Shown piece after piece: positions 16,417 through 25,498 of a stretch of 32,615 bases of DNA. The stretch is from JADJEK01 sp052034255. GTDB lineage: Bacteria > Planctomycetota > B15-G4 > JADJEK01. The notes beneath the pieces are model-generated. The model ran no database searches, was not told where the DNA came from, and saw only the letters and a list, made by a program, of their open reading frames with translations. The stretch covers positions 1-32,615 of the forward strand of contig JBPOIU010000077.1 of the NCBI GenBank assembly GCA_052034255.1, written 5' to 3'. The position numbers and the translations under genes were made by a program. Numbering within the stretch: the first letter of the stretch is position 1; every line of letters begins with the position of its first letter.

Positions 16417-17823
16417 ATGCTCCTCCCCGCCCTCGTCGTGTGCGCCGCGCTCGGCGCGGACCCGGACCGTGCGCTGCAGCCGTTGGATGCGAGCACGACG
16501 GTCTTTCGCCACGTCCATGTCTTGAGTCCCGACGGCAAGACCATCCGGGAGGGTGCGACCGTGGTCGTCACCGCGGGGCGCATCGCCTCGCTCGCGACCG
16601 CGGAAGCGACCGACGTGCCGTCGGGAGCTCGCGTCGTCGAGTGCAACGGCGAGCGTTGGTTGATCCCCGGGCTGGTCGACATGCACGTGCATGTTCCGCC
16701 CGACGACGGCCAAGAGGCCGGCAGCACGTGGCGCGCTTTGAATCTGCTGTTGCTGCATGGCGTGACGACCGCGCGTGGGTTGTTCGGCCACCCGTCCCAT
16801 CCCGCGCTGCGCGACGCGATCGCCGCGGGGACGACGCTCGGGCCGACGCTGTACGTCGCGGGTCCCGCGCTGCATGACGGCAACTGCACCAGTCCGGAAG
16901 CCGCGCGTGCCGCTGTGACGAAGCAACGCGACGCGGGCTTCGACCTGATCAAATCGCACGAGATCTCGAATCCCGAAGTCTGGAGCGCCGTTGCGGACTG
17001 CGCGCACGAGCTCGGCATCCCGGTCGCGGGACACGTGAACAACCAAGTCGGGCTCGACCGCGCCCTCGAAGCGCACCAGCAGATCGAGCACCTCGACGGC
17101 TTCGCGTACCAGCTCCTGCCCGACCCGGAGTCGATCGAGCCATTCGGTCAATTCCCGACGCCGCAAGCACTGGACGCGATCGACGACGCGCGCATCGAAG
17201 CGCTGGCGAAACGCGTCGCCGCCGCCGGCGTGTGGAACACTCCCACATTGGCGCTGTTCGAGTTCCTGTCCGATCCCAGTCCGACGCCGGAGTCGCTGAC
17301 CGCGCGCGCGGACATGCGCTACGCGGCGAAACCTGCCCGCGAGGCCTGGGCGAAGCAATGGGAGCAACATCGTCAGATCATGGCGTCCATGCCCGAGGAC
17401 TTCGGTCCGCGGTTCGCACGCATGCGCCGCGCTCTGGTCAAAGCTCTCCACGGCGAGGGTGCGAAGTTGATGGCAGGATCCGACTCGCCGCAGTTGTTCC
17501 AACTGACGGGATTCGCGCTCCATGCCGAGATCGAAGCCCTGGAGCGCGCCGGGCTCGAGCCGCTGGCGGCACTGCGGACCGCGACCGCGAATCCCGCGCA
17601 GTACCTGCGTGGATTGCCGCGGCTCGGCTCGGCGTCCGGCATCGACCCGGACTTCGGCGTGATCGACGTCGGACGTCGAGCGGACCTCGTGCTGCTGCGC
17701 GCGGACCCGCGAACGACCGTCGAGAACACGCGCGCGATCGATGGCGTGATGCTGCGGGGCCGCTGGTTCGATCGCGCGGCGCTGGACGCGCTCGCGGCGC
17801 GCATCGCCGCGTCAGTGGAGTGA
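16417..17823 (+). CDS. Exported amidohydrolase (imidazolonepropionase-like)
   Basis: This metal-dependent hydrolase has 468 residues, with a short hydrophobic N-terminus (MLLPALVVCAALGA) that looks like a signal peptide, so it may act in the periplasm. The amidohydrolase metal site is complete: HxH at His90/His92 (GLVDMHVH), the bridging lysine Lys179 (FDLIKSHE), His206 (AGHVNN), His225 (IEHLDG) and Asp356 (MAGSDSP). The small beta-domain pieces flank it: REGATVVVTAGRI and DFGVIDVGRRADLVLL. It belongs with the imidazolonepropionase/Xaa-Pro dipeptidase branch, so cleavage of a dipeptide or a cyclic amide is possible, but the substrate cannot be read from sequence. It is divergent from the kinase gene. 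The start lacks a clear ribosome binding site. Confidence 0.88.
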   Translation: MLLPALVVCAALGADPDRALQPLDASTTVFRHVHVLSPDGKTIREGATVVVTAGRIASLATAEATDVPSGARVVECNGERWLIPGLVDMHVHVPPDDGQEAGSTWRALNLLLLHGVTTARGLFGHPSHPALRDAIAAGTTLGPTLYVAGPALHDGNCTSPEAARAAVTKQRDAGFDLIKSHEISNPEVWSAVADCAHELGIPVAGHVNNQVGLDRALEAHQQIEHLDGFAYQLLPDPESIEPFGQFPTPQALDAIDDARIEALAKRVAAAGVWNTPTLALFEFLSDPSPTPESLTARADMRYAAKPAREAWAKQWEQHRQIMASMPEDFGPRFARMRRALVKALHGEGAKLMAGSDSPQLFQLTGFALHAEIEALERAGLEPLAALRTATANPAQYLRGLPRLGSASGIDPDFGVIDVGRRADLVLLRADPRTTVENTRAIDGVMLRGRWFDRAALDALAARIAASVE

Positions 17824-17987
17824 CACGAACGCAGGACGCCTCGCGGCTCGCGACGATGGCGGACTTCGGCGAGGACGCGGTCGGCACCGACCGGATCGGC
17901 GAGGACGTTTCGCGCGCCGTCCGCAGGCGCGCACGGGCGGTCGCGGCCGGAGCTCGGACCACGAACGCTCGCGTCACGCCGCGGCGG

Positions 17988-17993
17988 TAGAGT
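17988..17993 (+). promoter_or_regulatory. Candidate -10 element of the SMUG1 gene
   Basis: TAGAGT lies 8 bases before the start codon, in otherwise G/C-rich sequence. No convincing -35 is visible, so this is a weak call that relies on the same arrangement at other genes in the window. Confidence 0.28.
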
Positions 17994-18001
17994 CTCGCGC
18001 C

Positions 18002-18748
18002 ATGCCGAAACGAAACGCTGCGAGCCCGCGCCCCATTTCCATCGTCGAGCGCCTGCGCGACGCCGTCGACGCCCTCGCGTTCAAGGCGCCGGTCGCGCAC
18101 GTCTACAACCCACTCGTGTATGCGTGGCCGAGCACGCGCGCGTACCTCGATCGCTTCGCGCGCCGCGACATCGACGCGCTGTTCCTGGGCATGAATCCCG
18201 GACCGTTCGGCATGGCGCAAACCGGCGTGCCGTTCGGCGAAGTCGGCCTCGTGCGCGATTGGATCGGCATCCACGAGCGCGTCGGGAAACCGCCGAAGGA
18301 ACACCCGAAGCGGCCGATCGAAGGCTTCGACTGCACGCGTAGCGAAGTTTCGGGCCAGCGCTTCTGGGGGTTCGCGAAGGACCGCTTCCACAGCCCGGAA
18401 CGGTTCTTCCGCCGCTTCTTCGTCTGGAACTACTGCCCGCTGGTGTTCCTCGAAGCATCGGGCCGCAACCTGACCCCCGACAAGCTGCGGGAGTCCGAAC
18501 GTCGCGAACTCTTCGCGCATTGCGACGACGCGTTGCGCGCGTTGATCGACGAGCTTGCCCCGAGCCGCGTGGTCGGCATCGGCCGCTTCGCGCGCCTGTG
18601 CCTCGAACGCGTCGTGGGAGATGGCTTACCGGTCGGCGAGATCTTGCATCCGAGCCCCGCCAGTCCGCTCGCGAACAAGGGCTGGGCGCCTCAGGTCGAA
18701 CGGCAATTGGCGGCCCTCGGGATCGCCGGCTTCAGCTCCCGCGCGTGA
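18002..18748 (+). CDS. SMUG1-type uracil-DNA glycosylase
   Basis: This DNA-repair enzyme of 248 residues should excise uracil and related oxidised pyrimidines from DNA. The resemblance to animal SMUG1 is strong: motif 1 GMNPGPFGMAQTGVPFGE (63-80) with the water-activating Asn65, then VRDWIGI, EHPKRPIEGFDC, SEVSGQRFWGF, NYCPLVFLEASGRNLTP, and motif 2 HPSPASPLANKGW with His216 as the catalytic histidine. The only ATG that fits is 18002. It has no Shine-Dalgarno; TAGAGT (17988-17993) sits 8 bases upstream like a -10 element, suggesting a leaderless mRNA. The last 17 bases overlap the end of the convergent sigma gene. Confidence 0.94.
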   Translation: MPKRNAASPRPISIVERLRDAVDALAFKAPVAHVYNPLVYAWPSTRAYLDRFARRDIDALFLGMNPGPFGMAQTGVPFGEVGLVRDWIGIHERVGKPPKEHPKRPIEGFDCTRSEVSGQRFWGFAKDRFHSPERFFRRFFVWNYCPLVFLEASGRNLTPDKLRESERRELFAHCDDALRALIDELAPSRVVGIGRFARLCLERVVGDGLPVGEILHPSPASPLANKGWAPQVERQLAALGIAGFSSRA

Positions 18749-19301
18749 GGAGCTCGTAGGCCTTCTTGAACCGCTCCATCGCCCGCCTGCGCGCTTGTTC
18801 CGCGGCGTCGTACGACAGGCCGAGCAGGCTCGCGATCTGTTCGATCGGCATGCCGTCGGTCGAATAGCGCACGAGCTCCTGATCGCGCGGGAGCAGCGTC
18901 TTCACCGCCTTGCCCGCGAGTTCGACCATCTCGCGCCGCATCGCGTACGTGGCCGGCCCGGTGACGTTCGCGGCGGGATCGATGCCGCTGCCGCCCGCCG
19001 ACGTACTCGAGGGCGCGGCCGTGATCCGCAGCATGGCGCCGCCTTGGCGGCGCAACGCGCTCCAGTACTTCTGCCGGTCGAGGACGTGCTGGCGCGCGAC
19101 GATCTTCAGCCAGTTGAAGAACTCGCCGTCGGAGCGGATCTGGAGTTGCTCCGCCTGCCGCAACGCCCGGACATGGACACCCTGGACGACGTCGTCGATC
19201 GACTCGCGGGCGAGCAAGCCCCGCGCCTCGCGTTCCAGGTACGCGGTCAGCGTGCCGCGCGTGCGTTCGAGCAAAGGGAGGAGCTCAGCTTCGGTCGCCA
19301 T
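18732..19301 (-). CDS. ECF-type RNA polymerase sigma factor
   Basis: This is a 189-residue regulator that directs RNA polymerase to a specific promoter set. Region 2 spans about residues 18-82 (ARESIDDVVQGVHVRAL, then GEFFNWLKIVARQHVLDRQKYW). A Gly/Ser-rich linker covers 95-115. Region 4 spans 125-185 (LLPRDQELVRYSTDGMPIEQIASLLGL, read in parts, followed by a helix-turn-helix with AEQARRRAMERFKKA). This domain order and length fit ECF factors. ATG 19301 has no Shine-Dalgarno but lies 8 bases after a good promoter. No obvious anti-sigma factor adjoins it; the gene upstream on the strand encodes a lipoprotein. The 3' end overlaps the SMUG1 gene by 17 bases. Confidence 0.88.
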   Translation of the reverse strand: MATEAELLPLLERTRGTLTAYLEREARGLLARESIDDVVQGVHVRALRQAEQLQIRSDGEFFNWLKIVARQHVLDRQKYWSALRRQGGAMLRITAAPSSTSAGGSGIDPAANVTGPATYAMRREMVELAGKAVKTLLPRDQELVRYSTDGMPIEQIASLLGLSYDAAEQARRRAMERFKKAYELLTRGS

Positions 19302-19309
19302 GCCGCGGG

Positions 19310-19338
19310 ATTCTGGCACCCGCATCCCGAGCCGCCAA
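19310..19338 (-). promoter_or_regulatory. Promoter of the ECF sigma gene
   Basis: On the minus strand, TTGGCG (19338-19333) and CAGAAT (19315-19310) are separated by 17 bases. The start codon follows the -10 by only 8 bases, which predicts transcription beginning at or next to the ATG. Confidence 0.5.
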
Positions 19339-19477
19339 GCTCCGGCAGTCCGGACCCCCGCGAGCCGCGGGGATGACTCGGCCCCGCCCACGGCACCCGC
19401 ATCGCGCGGAGACCGCGAATCGGGCCATGCGATCACGGCGATCGGTCGGCGAACGGCGATCGTTCCGGTCCAGGACG

Positions 19478-19517
19478 CGAACGGCGCGGGCATCGCATGC
19501 GATGCTCGCGCCGTTCG
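19478..19517 (-). terminator. 40-base near-perfect palindrome, likely terminator
   Basis: Two 20-base arms (19478-19497 and 19498-19517) are perfectly complementary except for one G-T pair, with no intervening loop. The centre is the perfect palindrome GCATCGCATGCGATGC. It starts 28 bases beyond the stop of the lipoprotein gene and probably ends that transcript, although no T tract follows on either strand. A palindrome of this kind could also bind a dimeric protein or extrude as a cruciform. Confidence 0.55.
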
Positions 19518-19544
19518 AGGTTACGGGTTCGATTCGACGTGGGT

Positions 19545-20363
19545 TCAGGTCTTCTTGAAGTCGACCAATTCCATCACGACGCCCTGGGGCTGACCGGCGC
19601 CCTCGGACTCCACCTTGACCATCGTTCCGGGCACGTCGTCGCTCATCCAGCTCTTCGTGACGATCTTCTCGCCGTTGACGGTGCAGGTGCCGCGCGTGAC
19701 CTTGCACTTCACGGACTTGCCAGCGATCGTCAGCGTCTCGTCGCTGAGGTCTTCCGACGTGCAGTCGTTCTTGACGACCTCGCCGGCGTACTTCGGCAGA
19801 TAGCGCGCCGACCACATCAGCGACGCCGACAGCAGACTGCCGTTCATGTAGGTCTTGTTCAGCATCAGCAGGCGCTTGTCGTCGAGGTCCTTGACCTCCT
19901 GCACCATCTCCATGCCGCCTTGCATCTTGTGGCGCACCATCCAACCGACCTTCGCGTCGGACCAAGCCCACGACTCGGTGCCGCTGACGTCGACCGAGTC
20001 CTTCGCGTTCTGCGGCTCGGTCGGCTCCTGCGCGGAGTAGGCGCCGGCGCCGCTCCCGCTCGTATCGCTCGACATGCCCGCGCCCCCCGACGAATCGCTC
20101 GACGACCCGCTCATGCCGCCGCCCGAGCTGCTCGTCGAGCCGCTGCTCGCCGAGGAGCTCCCGCCCGTGGTCGAGCCGCCGGTCGACGAGGTGCTGCCCG
20201 ACGAGGACGAAGCCGAGCCGCCCGTCGCCGAGTTCGCGTCGGCCTTCTCGGCCTTGGCGTCACCGCCCCACGACGAAAAGTCCGGCATCTTGAACTCGCC
20301 GTTCTGGCAACCGGCCGAGGCGAGAGCAACGACACCGAGCAGGAACTTGGGAAGCTGACGCAT
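19545..20363 (-). CDS. Ser/Gly-rich lipoprotein
   Basis: This is a lipoprotein of 272 residues with unknown function. ATG 20363 is preferred over the in-frame ATG two codons upstream because GGAG (20372-20375) lies 8 bases away. The lipobox LASAGC places the lipid on Cys19. Residues about 45-110 form a low-complexity Ser/Gly/Thr tract that should be a flexible surface linker. The folded C-terminal part (about 120-272) has no motif I recognise; it contains paired cysteines (KNDCTSEDL, VKCKV, GTCTV) and a strand-rich pattern (ESWAWSDAKVGWMVRHKM). It lies between the hydrolase gene upstream and the sigma gene downstream on the same strand and may be transcribed with the hydrolase, 81 bases upstream. 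Confidence 0.85.
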   Translation of the reverse strand: MRQLPKFLLGVVALASAGCQNGEFKMPDFSSWGGDAKAEKADANSATGGSASSSSGSTSSTGGSTTGGSSSASSGSTSSSGGGMSGSSSDSSGGAGMSSDTSGSGAGAYSAQEPTEPQNAKDSVDVSGTESWAWSDAKVGWMVRHKMQGGMEMVQEVKDLDDKRLLMLNKTYMNGSLLSASLMWSARYLPKYAGEVVKNDCTSEDLSDETLTIAGKSVKCKVTRGTCTVNGEKIVTKSWMSDDVPGTMVKVESEGAGQPQGVVMELVDFKKT

Positions 20364-20444
20364 GGGCAAATCTCCAGGAGGTCCCGAAAGAGTGAAGGCG
20401 ATCGAATGTGTCTGTTCTCATGGATCCAGGTCCGCAGCGCACCG

Positions 20445-21176
20445 TCACGCGAGAAACCGCGGAAGCTGGACGACGAAATCGTGGACGGCGGCCACGACTT
20501 CGCGACGCAAGCCGTGACCGCCGTCGTGCAACTCGAGTTCGGCCGCGAAACCTCGGGCGCGCAGGGCTTCGATCGCCGCACGTTGCGGCTCGGCGCGAAC
20601 TTGGACGTCCGCTGTCCCGTGGATCGCGAGGACGGCGAGGTGTTTCGCGGCGGCCAGAGCCTCCGGCGGGAACACCTCGGTCTTGATCCGGCACGCGATC
20701 GCGACGAGCGCGCGGAAGCGGCTCGGCTCGGACAGTGCCCACACGCCCGCGAGGTACCCGCCCTGGGAGTAGCCGACCAGGACCACGTTGTCCCGATCGA
20801 GTCGCTTTGCCGCCGCAGCGGCGTCGAGGACTCGAGCGAGGTGCGCCGCGCTCGTCGCGCAGGCAGCGATGAACGCCTCCTGGTCCCCCGTGAACTGGTA
20901 CCACGCGCGGCCGATGCGCGCGGACTCGTCGGTGGTCTTGGGTCGCATCTCGACCGGATACGGTCCATCGGGAGCCAACACCGCCATCCCGGAATCCACG
21001 AGTGGGGTGAAACGCTCGCGCATGCGACGTCCGTCTTCACCGAACCCGTGCAGGACGAGCACCACGGGATGGCCGGCGCTCGGCGGTGGCGACGACGGAA
21101 CCACGAGTTCGTACGCGACATCGAGCGTGAACGGTAGGGTCCCCCGCATCACGCGAGACCCGTCGGGATCGGTCAT
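20445..21176 (-). CDS. Alpha/beta hydrolase (phospholipase/carboxylesterase type)
   Basis: This is a cytosolic serine esterase of 243 residues, a usual size for the phospholipase/carboxylesterase family. The start at 21176 has GGAGG (21184-21188) 7 bases upstream. The oxyanion region is HGFGEDG (43-49), the nucleophile Ser137 is in GYSQGG, Asp190 is in HGTAD and His221 is in HDGGHGL, so the triad is complete and correctly ordered. The substrate is unknown; short acyl esters are the usual guess for this group. It is divergent from the M20 peptidase gene with 159 bases between starts. Confidence 0.9.
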   Translation of the reverse strand: MTDPDGSRVMRGTLPFTLDVAYELVVPSSPPPSAGHPVVLVLHGFGEDGRRMRERFTPLVDSGMAVLAPDGPYPVEMRPKTTDESARIGRAWYQFTGDQEAFIAACATSAAHLARVLDAAAAAKRLDRDNVVLVGYSQGGYLAGVWALSEPSRFRALVAIACRIKTEVFPPEALAAAKHLAVLAIHGTADVQVRAEPQRAAIEALRARGFAAELELHDGGHGLRREVVAAVHDFVVQLPRFLA

Positions 21177-21335
21177 GTGTCGTCCTCCGGCGTGGCGCAC
21201 CCTACTCGAGAACGGAGTCGAGTCCCGAGATCCGCGCGACAGGCGGTCACGCACGCTGCGCCCCGAGGACCATCTTGCTAACGTGCCGATTCGCGCCGCG
21301 CGGCACGCGGCAACACGCACAGGAGCGGCTCTACG

Positions 21336-22745
<1,410 letters not shown>

Positions 22746-22769
22746 CGCGAGACCCCGCTCGACGCGGAA

Positions 22770-22820
22770 CGGACCCCACTCACCCGGACGGGGGCGTGGG
22801 GTCCGCTCGTTTTCGTTTTC
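22770..22820 (+). terminator. Rho-independent terminator of the M20 peptidase gene
   Basis: CGGACCCCAC (22770-22779) pairs with GTGGGGTCCG (22796-22805) and is followed by the T-rich tail CTCGTTTTCGTTTTC. This is the clearest intrinsic terminator in the window, 24 bases past the stop codon. Confidence 0.85.
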
Positions 22821-22889
22821 GCATGCGGCGTCAAGTTCGGGCTCCGCGCCGCCCGATGACCGGAACACTCGCGGTTCCGGGGGTCGTCC

Positions 22890-24197
22890 ATGATCCGTCC
22901 CATTTCCGCACGCGCGTGGTCCACGCTCGCGTGTCTCTCGATCGGCTGCGTGTTCGCGAGCATCGCTGCGCCCGCGCAGGCCCAAACCACCGAGTTCTCC
23001 GCGAACCACGTGTTCGCGTCGGCGCTCGTCGACAAGCAGATCCTCGAGTTCGACGAGCACGGCGTCTTCGTGCGTGCGATCGACCTCGCGAGTGGACCGA
23101 ACATCAGTCCCGTCGGCATTTCGTTCGGACCGAACGGTCTGCTCTACGTCGGATCCGGCGGCTCGACGGCGATCGTGACGCTGGACGGCACGGGTGAAGT
23201 CCAGGGCACGATCAGCAACGCCGCGATCCTGAACGTCGAGGCCGTCGAGTTCGACACGATCGGACGGCCGCTCGTCACGAGCTACAACTTCAGCGATCTC
23301 GTGCGGCTGTCGCACGACGGCAGCTCCGCCACGTTGCTCTACGACGGCTCCACGCAGCTCTACGACCTCGAGATCGACGACTCCGGCCTCCTCGTGACTT
23401 CGGCCGGCGCGCTCGGGCACACCAAGTTCTTCGACGTCGACGGCTCGAATCCGCAGACCAGCGCGGCGTCGCTGGCGTTGCTCGGGACCGCGTCGACACC
23501 TCACGGCGTCGCCATCGAGTTCGGGAACACCGCGGTCGTCAGCGATCCCTCGAATCAACGCGTCGTGTTCGGGACGACTTGGTACGGCTCGACCCCCGAA
23601 GCGGTCGCCAATCCGCTCGCAGGGGGCGACGTCGAAGACGTCGACTTCGCGCCCGATGGCCGCCTGTTGGTCGTGAGCCCGGCCAACGGTTCCATCGTCG
23701 CCGTCGACGCCGCCGGCGAGACCGACGTGTTCGCGACGTCCCCGAATCCCGCGACGTACATGCTCTACATCGCGGTGGCCCCGTTCCGCTTCGACGCCAT
23801 CGTGCGCGGCCGCGTTCGCGATGGTTCGGGCGAGATGGTGCAAATCCTCGAGAGCGCCGTCGTCTCGATCCAACCGGCGTCGCGCCGCGTCATGTTCCAG
23901 TTCACCGACGATCCGCTCGATCCGACCGACTTCGTCTCGGTGACGGGACTCGATCGGTTCGTCACGAACGGCAAGGTGAGCGGAATCGATGCCCCGGGAC
24001 CGACGCGGTCGATCCAAGCTCGCGCCCCGCGCGACACGAAGTCACGCAACGACGTCACGGTCACCTGCGACTACAAGCGCAAGTTCGACGACGCCGGATT
24101 CGAGCGCGTCGTGTCCGCCTCGGGCTCGCTGTGGTGCGGCGGCACCGACTCGCAGATCCACCTGACGTTCAAGACGAAGAAGGTGAAGAACCCATGA
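22890..24197 (+). CDS. Secreted beta-propeller protein, first of a paralogous pair
   Basis: This is an exported protein of 435 residues. Residues 1-31 form a signal peptide with likely cleavage after AQA. Residues about 35-305 repeat a strand pattern like that of NHL/SMP-30 propellers: PVGISFGPNGLLYVGSG, EAVEFDTIGRPLVTSY, YDLEIDDSGLLVTSAG, HGVAIEFGNTAVVSD and VEDVDFAPDGRLLVVSP, about five to six blades. A C-terminal domain of about 125 residues begins after LYIAVAPFRFDAIV and ends with the basic IHLTFKTKKVKNP. The next gene has the same arrangement. No catalytic residues can be assigned; binding of a ligand or of a surface polymer is possible. The stop codon overlaps the start of the paralogue. 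Confidence 0.82.
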   Translation: MIRPISARAWSTLACLSIGCVFASIAAPAQAQTTEFSANHVFASALVDKQILEFDEHGVFVRAIDLASGPNISPVGISFGPNGLLYVGSGGSTAIVTLDGTGEVQGTISNAAILNVEAVEFDTIGRPLVTSYNFSDLVRLSHDGSSATLLYDGSTQLYDLEIDDSGLLVTSAGALGHTKFFDVDGSNPQTSAASLALLGTASTPHGVAIEFGNTAVVSDPSNQRVVFGTTWYGSTPEAVANPLAGGDVEDVDFAPDGRLLVVSPANGSIVAVDAAGETDVFATSPNPATYMLYIAVAPFRFDAIVRGRVRDGSGEMVQILESAVVSIQPASRRVMFQFTDDPLDPTDFVSVTGLDRFVTNGKVSGIDAPGPTRSIQARAPRDTKSRNDVTVTCDYKRKFDDAGFERVVSASGSLWCGGTDSQIHLTFKTKKVKNP

Positions 24198-25444
24198 TGC
24201 GCCGCCTCCTCGTTTCGTTGGCGCTGACGGTGCTGCCGGCGTTCCTCCCCACCGCAGAGGCCGGCGAGTTCCGCGCGGGCCGCCCGTTCCTGCTGGCGTA
24301 CGACCTGAACACCGGCCTGCTCTGCGTCGCGGAAGTCACGGAATCCGGGGCGCTCGCGCGCACCTTCGGATCCGGCTTCGCAATGGACGTCGCGACGTCG
24401 ATGCAGTTCATGCCCGACGGTTCGCTCGTCGTCCTGTGTGGCGCCTACAACCTCGGCTACGTCTTCAACGCCGCGGGAACGCTGACCGGCACGATGACGC
24501 TCACGTCCGGTTCGAGCGGAGGGTCGACGCTCAGCGACCGCGGCTGGCTCTATTTCGCGGAGCCGGGAGACGACGCGCTCGTCGAGCGGCGCAATGGGAT
24601 CACCAGTAAGTCGTTCGTCGCCGTCCACGGCGCCGACGATCCGCGCGACGTCGAACTCGACTCGTTCGATCGCGTCGTGTTCTCGTCGTTCGGGACCGAT
24701 CGCATCATCCGCGTCGACGCGACGACCGCGGTCGCCGAGACGCTCGGCGACGACACGACGACGGGCAACGTGACTCGGCTCGCGATCACGCGCAACGACG
24801 ACATCTTCGCGTTGCGTGACGGCAGCAACTCGATCGCTCTCGTCCGCGCCGACGGCGTGACGACCGACGTCGTCGATGTCGGCGCGGTGTCGCCGACGGA
24901 CATCGCGATCGCCCCGGACGGGACGGTCGCCGTGGTGTCGCGCGACACGCACGAGATCGTCCACGTCGACGCGGCGACCAAGTCGGTGGTCCGCCGGCTC
25001 GAGTACCCGGCGCATCTGTACGCGCTGCACCTCGCCTATTCGCCCACGTACTTCGACGCCAAGGTGAAGAGCGTCAAGCTGCCCGCGGACGAGTCTCTGG
25101 CGCCGATTTCGACGACCATCAAGGGCGCCCGCTTCGCGATGGACGCCGGTCGAGGTTGCGTGACGCTGACGATCCCGTCGACGTACGTGAGCACGCTCCA
25201 GCTGCCGACCTTCTTCCAGAACCCCGTTTCGTTCCGTCTGCAGCCGGGCTTCTCGACCGGCAAACCCCTGCCGACGTCGGGCTTCGGCTCGACGCAGGGG
25301 GGCTACTTCTCGATGGCGACGGAGGTCACGAGCAAGGCCGGCAAGCCCGGGAACCCGCAAGTGACTCGACTGAAGGGCGCCCTCGATTTCTTCGGGATCG
25401 ACGCGGCCCACCTCGAGTTCACGACGACCAAACGCCGCAAGTAG
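24194..25444 (+). CDS. Secreted beta-propeller protein, second of a paralogous pair
   Basis: This is an exported protein of 416 residues. The start is ATG 24194 (overlapping the previous stop as ATGA) or the next codon ATG 24197; AGGTGAAG just upstream can serve both. Residues 1-23 form a signal peptide (PTAEAG). Propeller-like repeats follow: SMQFMPDGSLVVLCG, DVELDSFDRVVFSSFG, RLAITRNDDIFALRDG and DIAIAPDGTVAVVSRD. The junction LYALHLAYSPTYFDAKV lines up with LYIAVAPFRFDAIV of the first protein, and both end in a basic tail (here LEFTTTKRRK). They are therefore diverged tandem duplicates that keep one architecture and are made from one mRNA. The function is not known. Confidence 0.82.
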   Translation: MMRRLLVSLALTVLPAFLPTAEAGEFRAGRPFLLAYDLNTGLLCVAEVTESGALARTFGSGFAMDVATSMQFMPDGSLVVLCGAYNLGYVFNAAGTLTGTMTLTSGSSGGSTLSDRGWLYFAEPGDDALVERRNGITSKSFVAVHGADDPRDVELDSFDRVVFSSFGTDRIIRVDATTAVAETLGDDTTTGNVTRLAITRNDDIFALRDGSNSIALVRADGVTTDVVDVGAVSPTDIAIAPDGTVAVVSRDTHEIVHVDAATKSVVRRLEYPAHLYALHLAYSPTYFDAKVKSVKLPADESLAPISTTIKGARFAMDAGRGCVTLTIPSTYVSTLQLPTFFQNPVSFRLQPGFSTGKPLPTSGFGSTQGGYFSMATEVTSKAGKPGNPQVTRLKGALDFFGIDAAHLEFTTTKRRK

Positions 25445-25483
25445 CGCGGTCAGGGCACAGCGGTCGAATCGCGCGCCGGCTGG

Positions 25484-25489
25484 TAACCT
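25484..25489 (+). promoter_or_regulatory. Candidate -10 element of pruA
   Basis: TAACCT lies 9 bases before the pruA start codon, which has no Shine-Dalgarno. No good -35 is visible at 16-18 bases upstream, so this is tentative. Confidence 0.28.
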
Positions 25490-25498
25490 GCGCGCACC

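Noticed and set aside
20060..20260. Repetitive stretch inside the lipoprotein gene considered as a repeat array
   Set aside because: It encodes the Ser/Gly linker; the repetition comes from similar codons with no regular unit or spacer.
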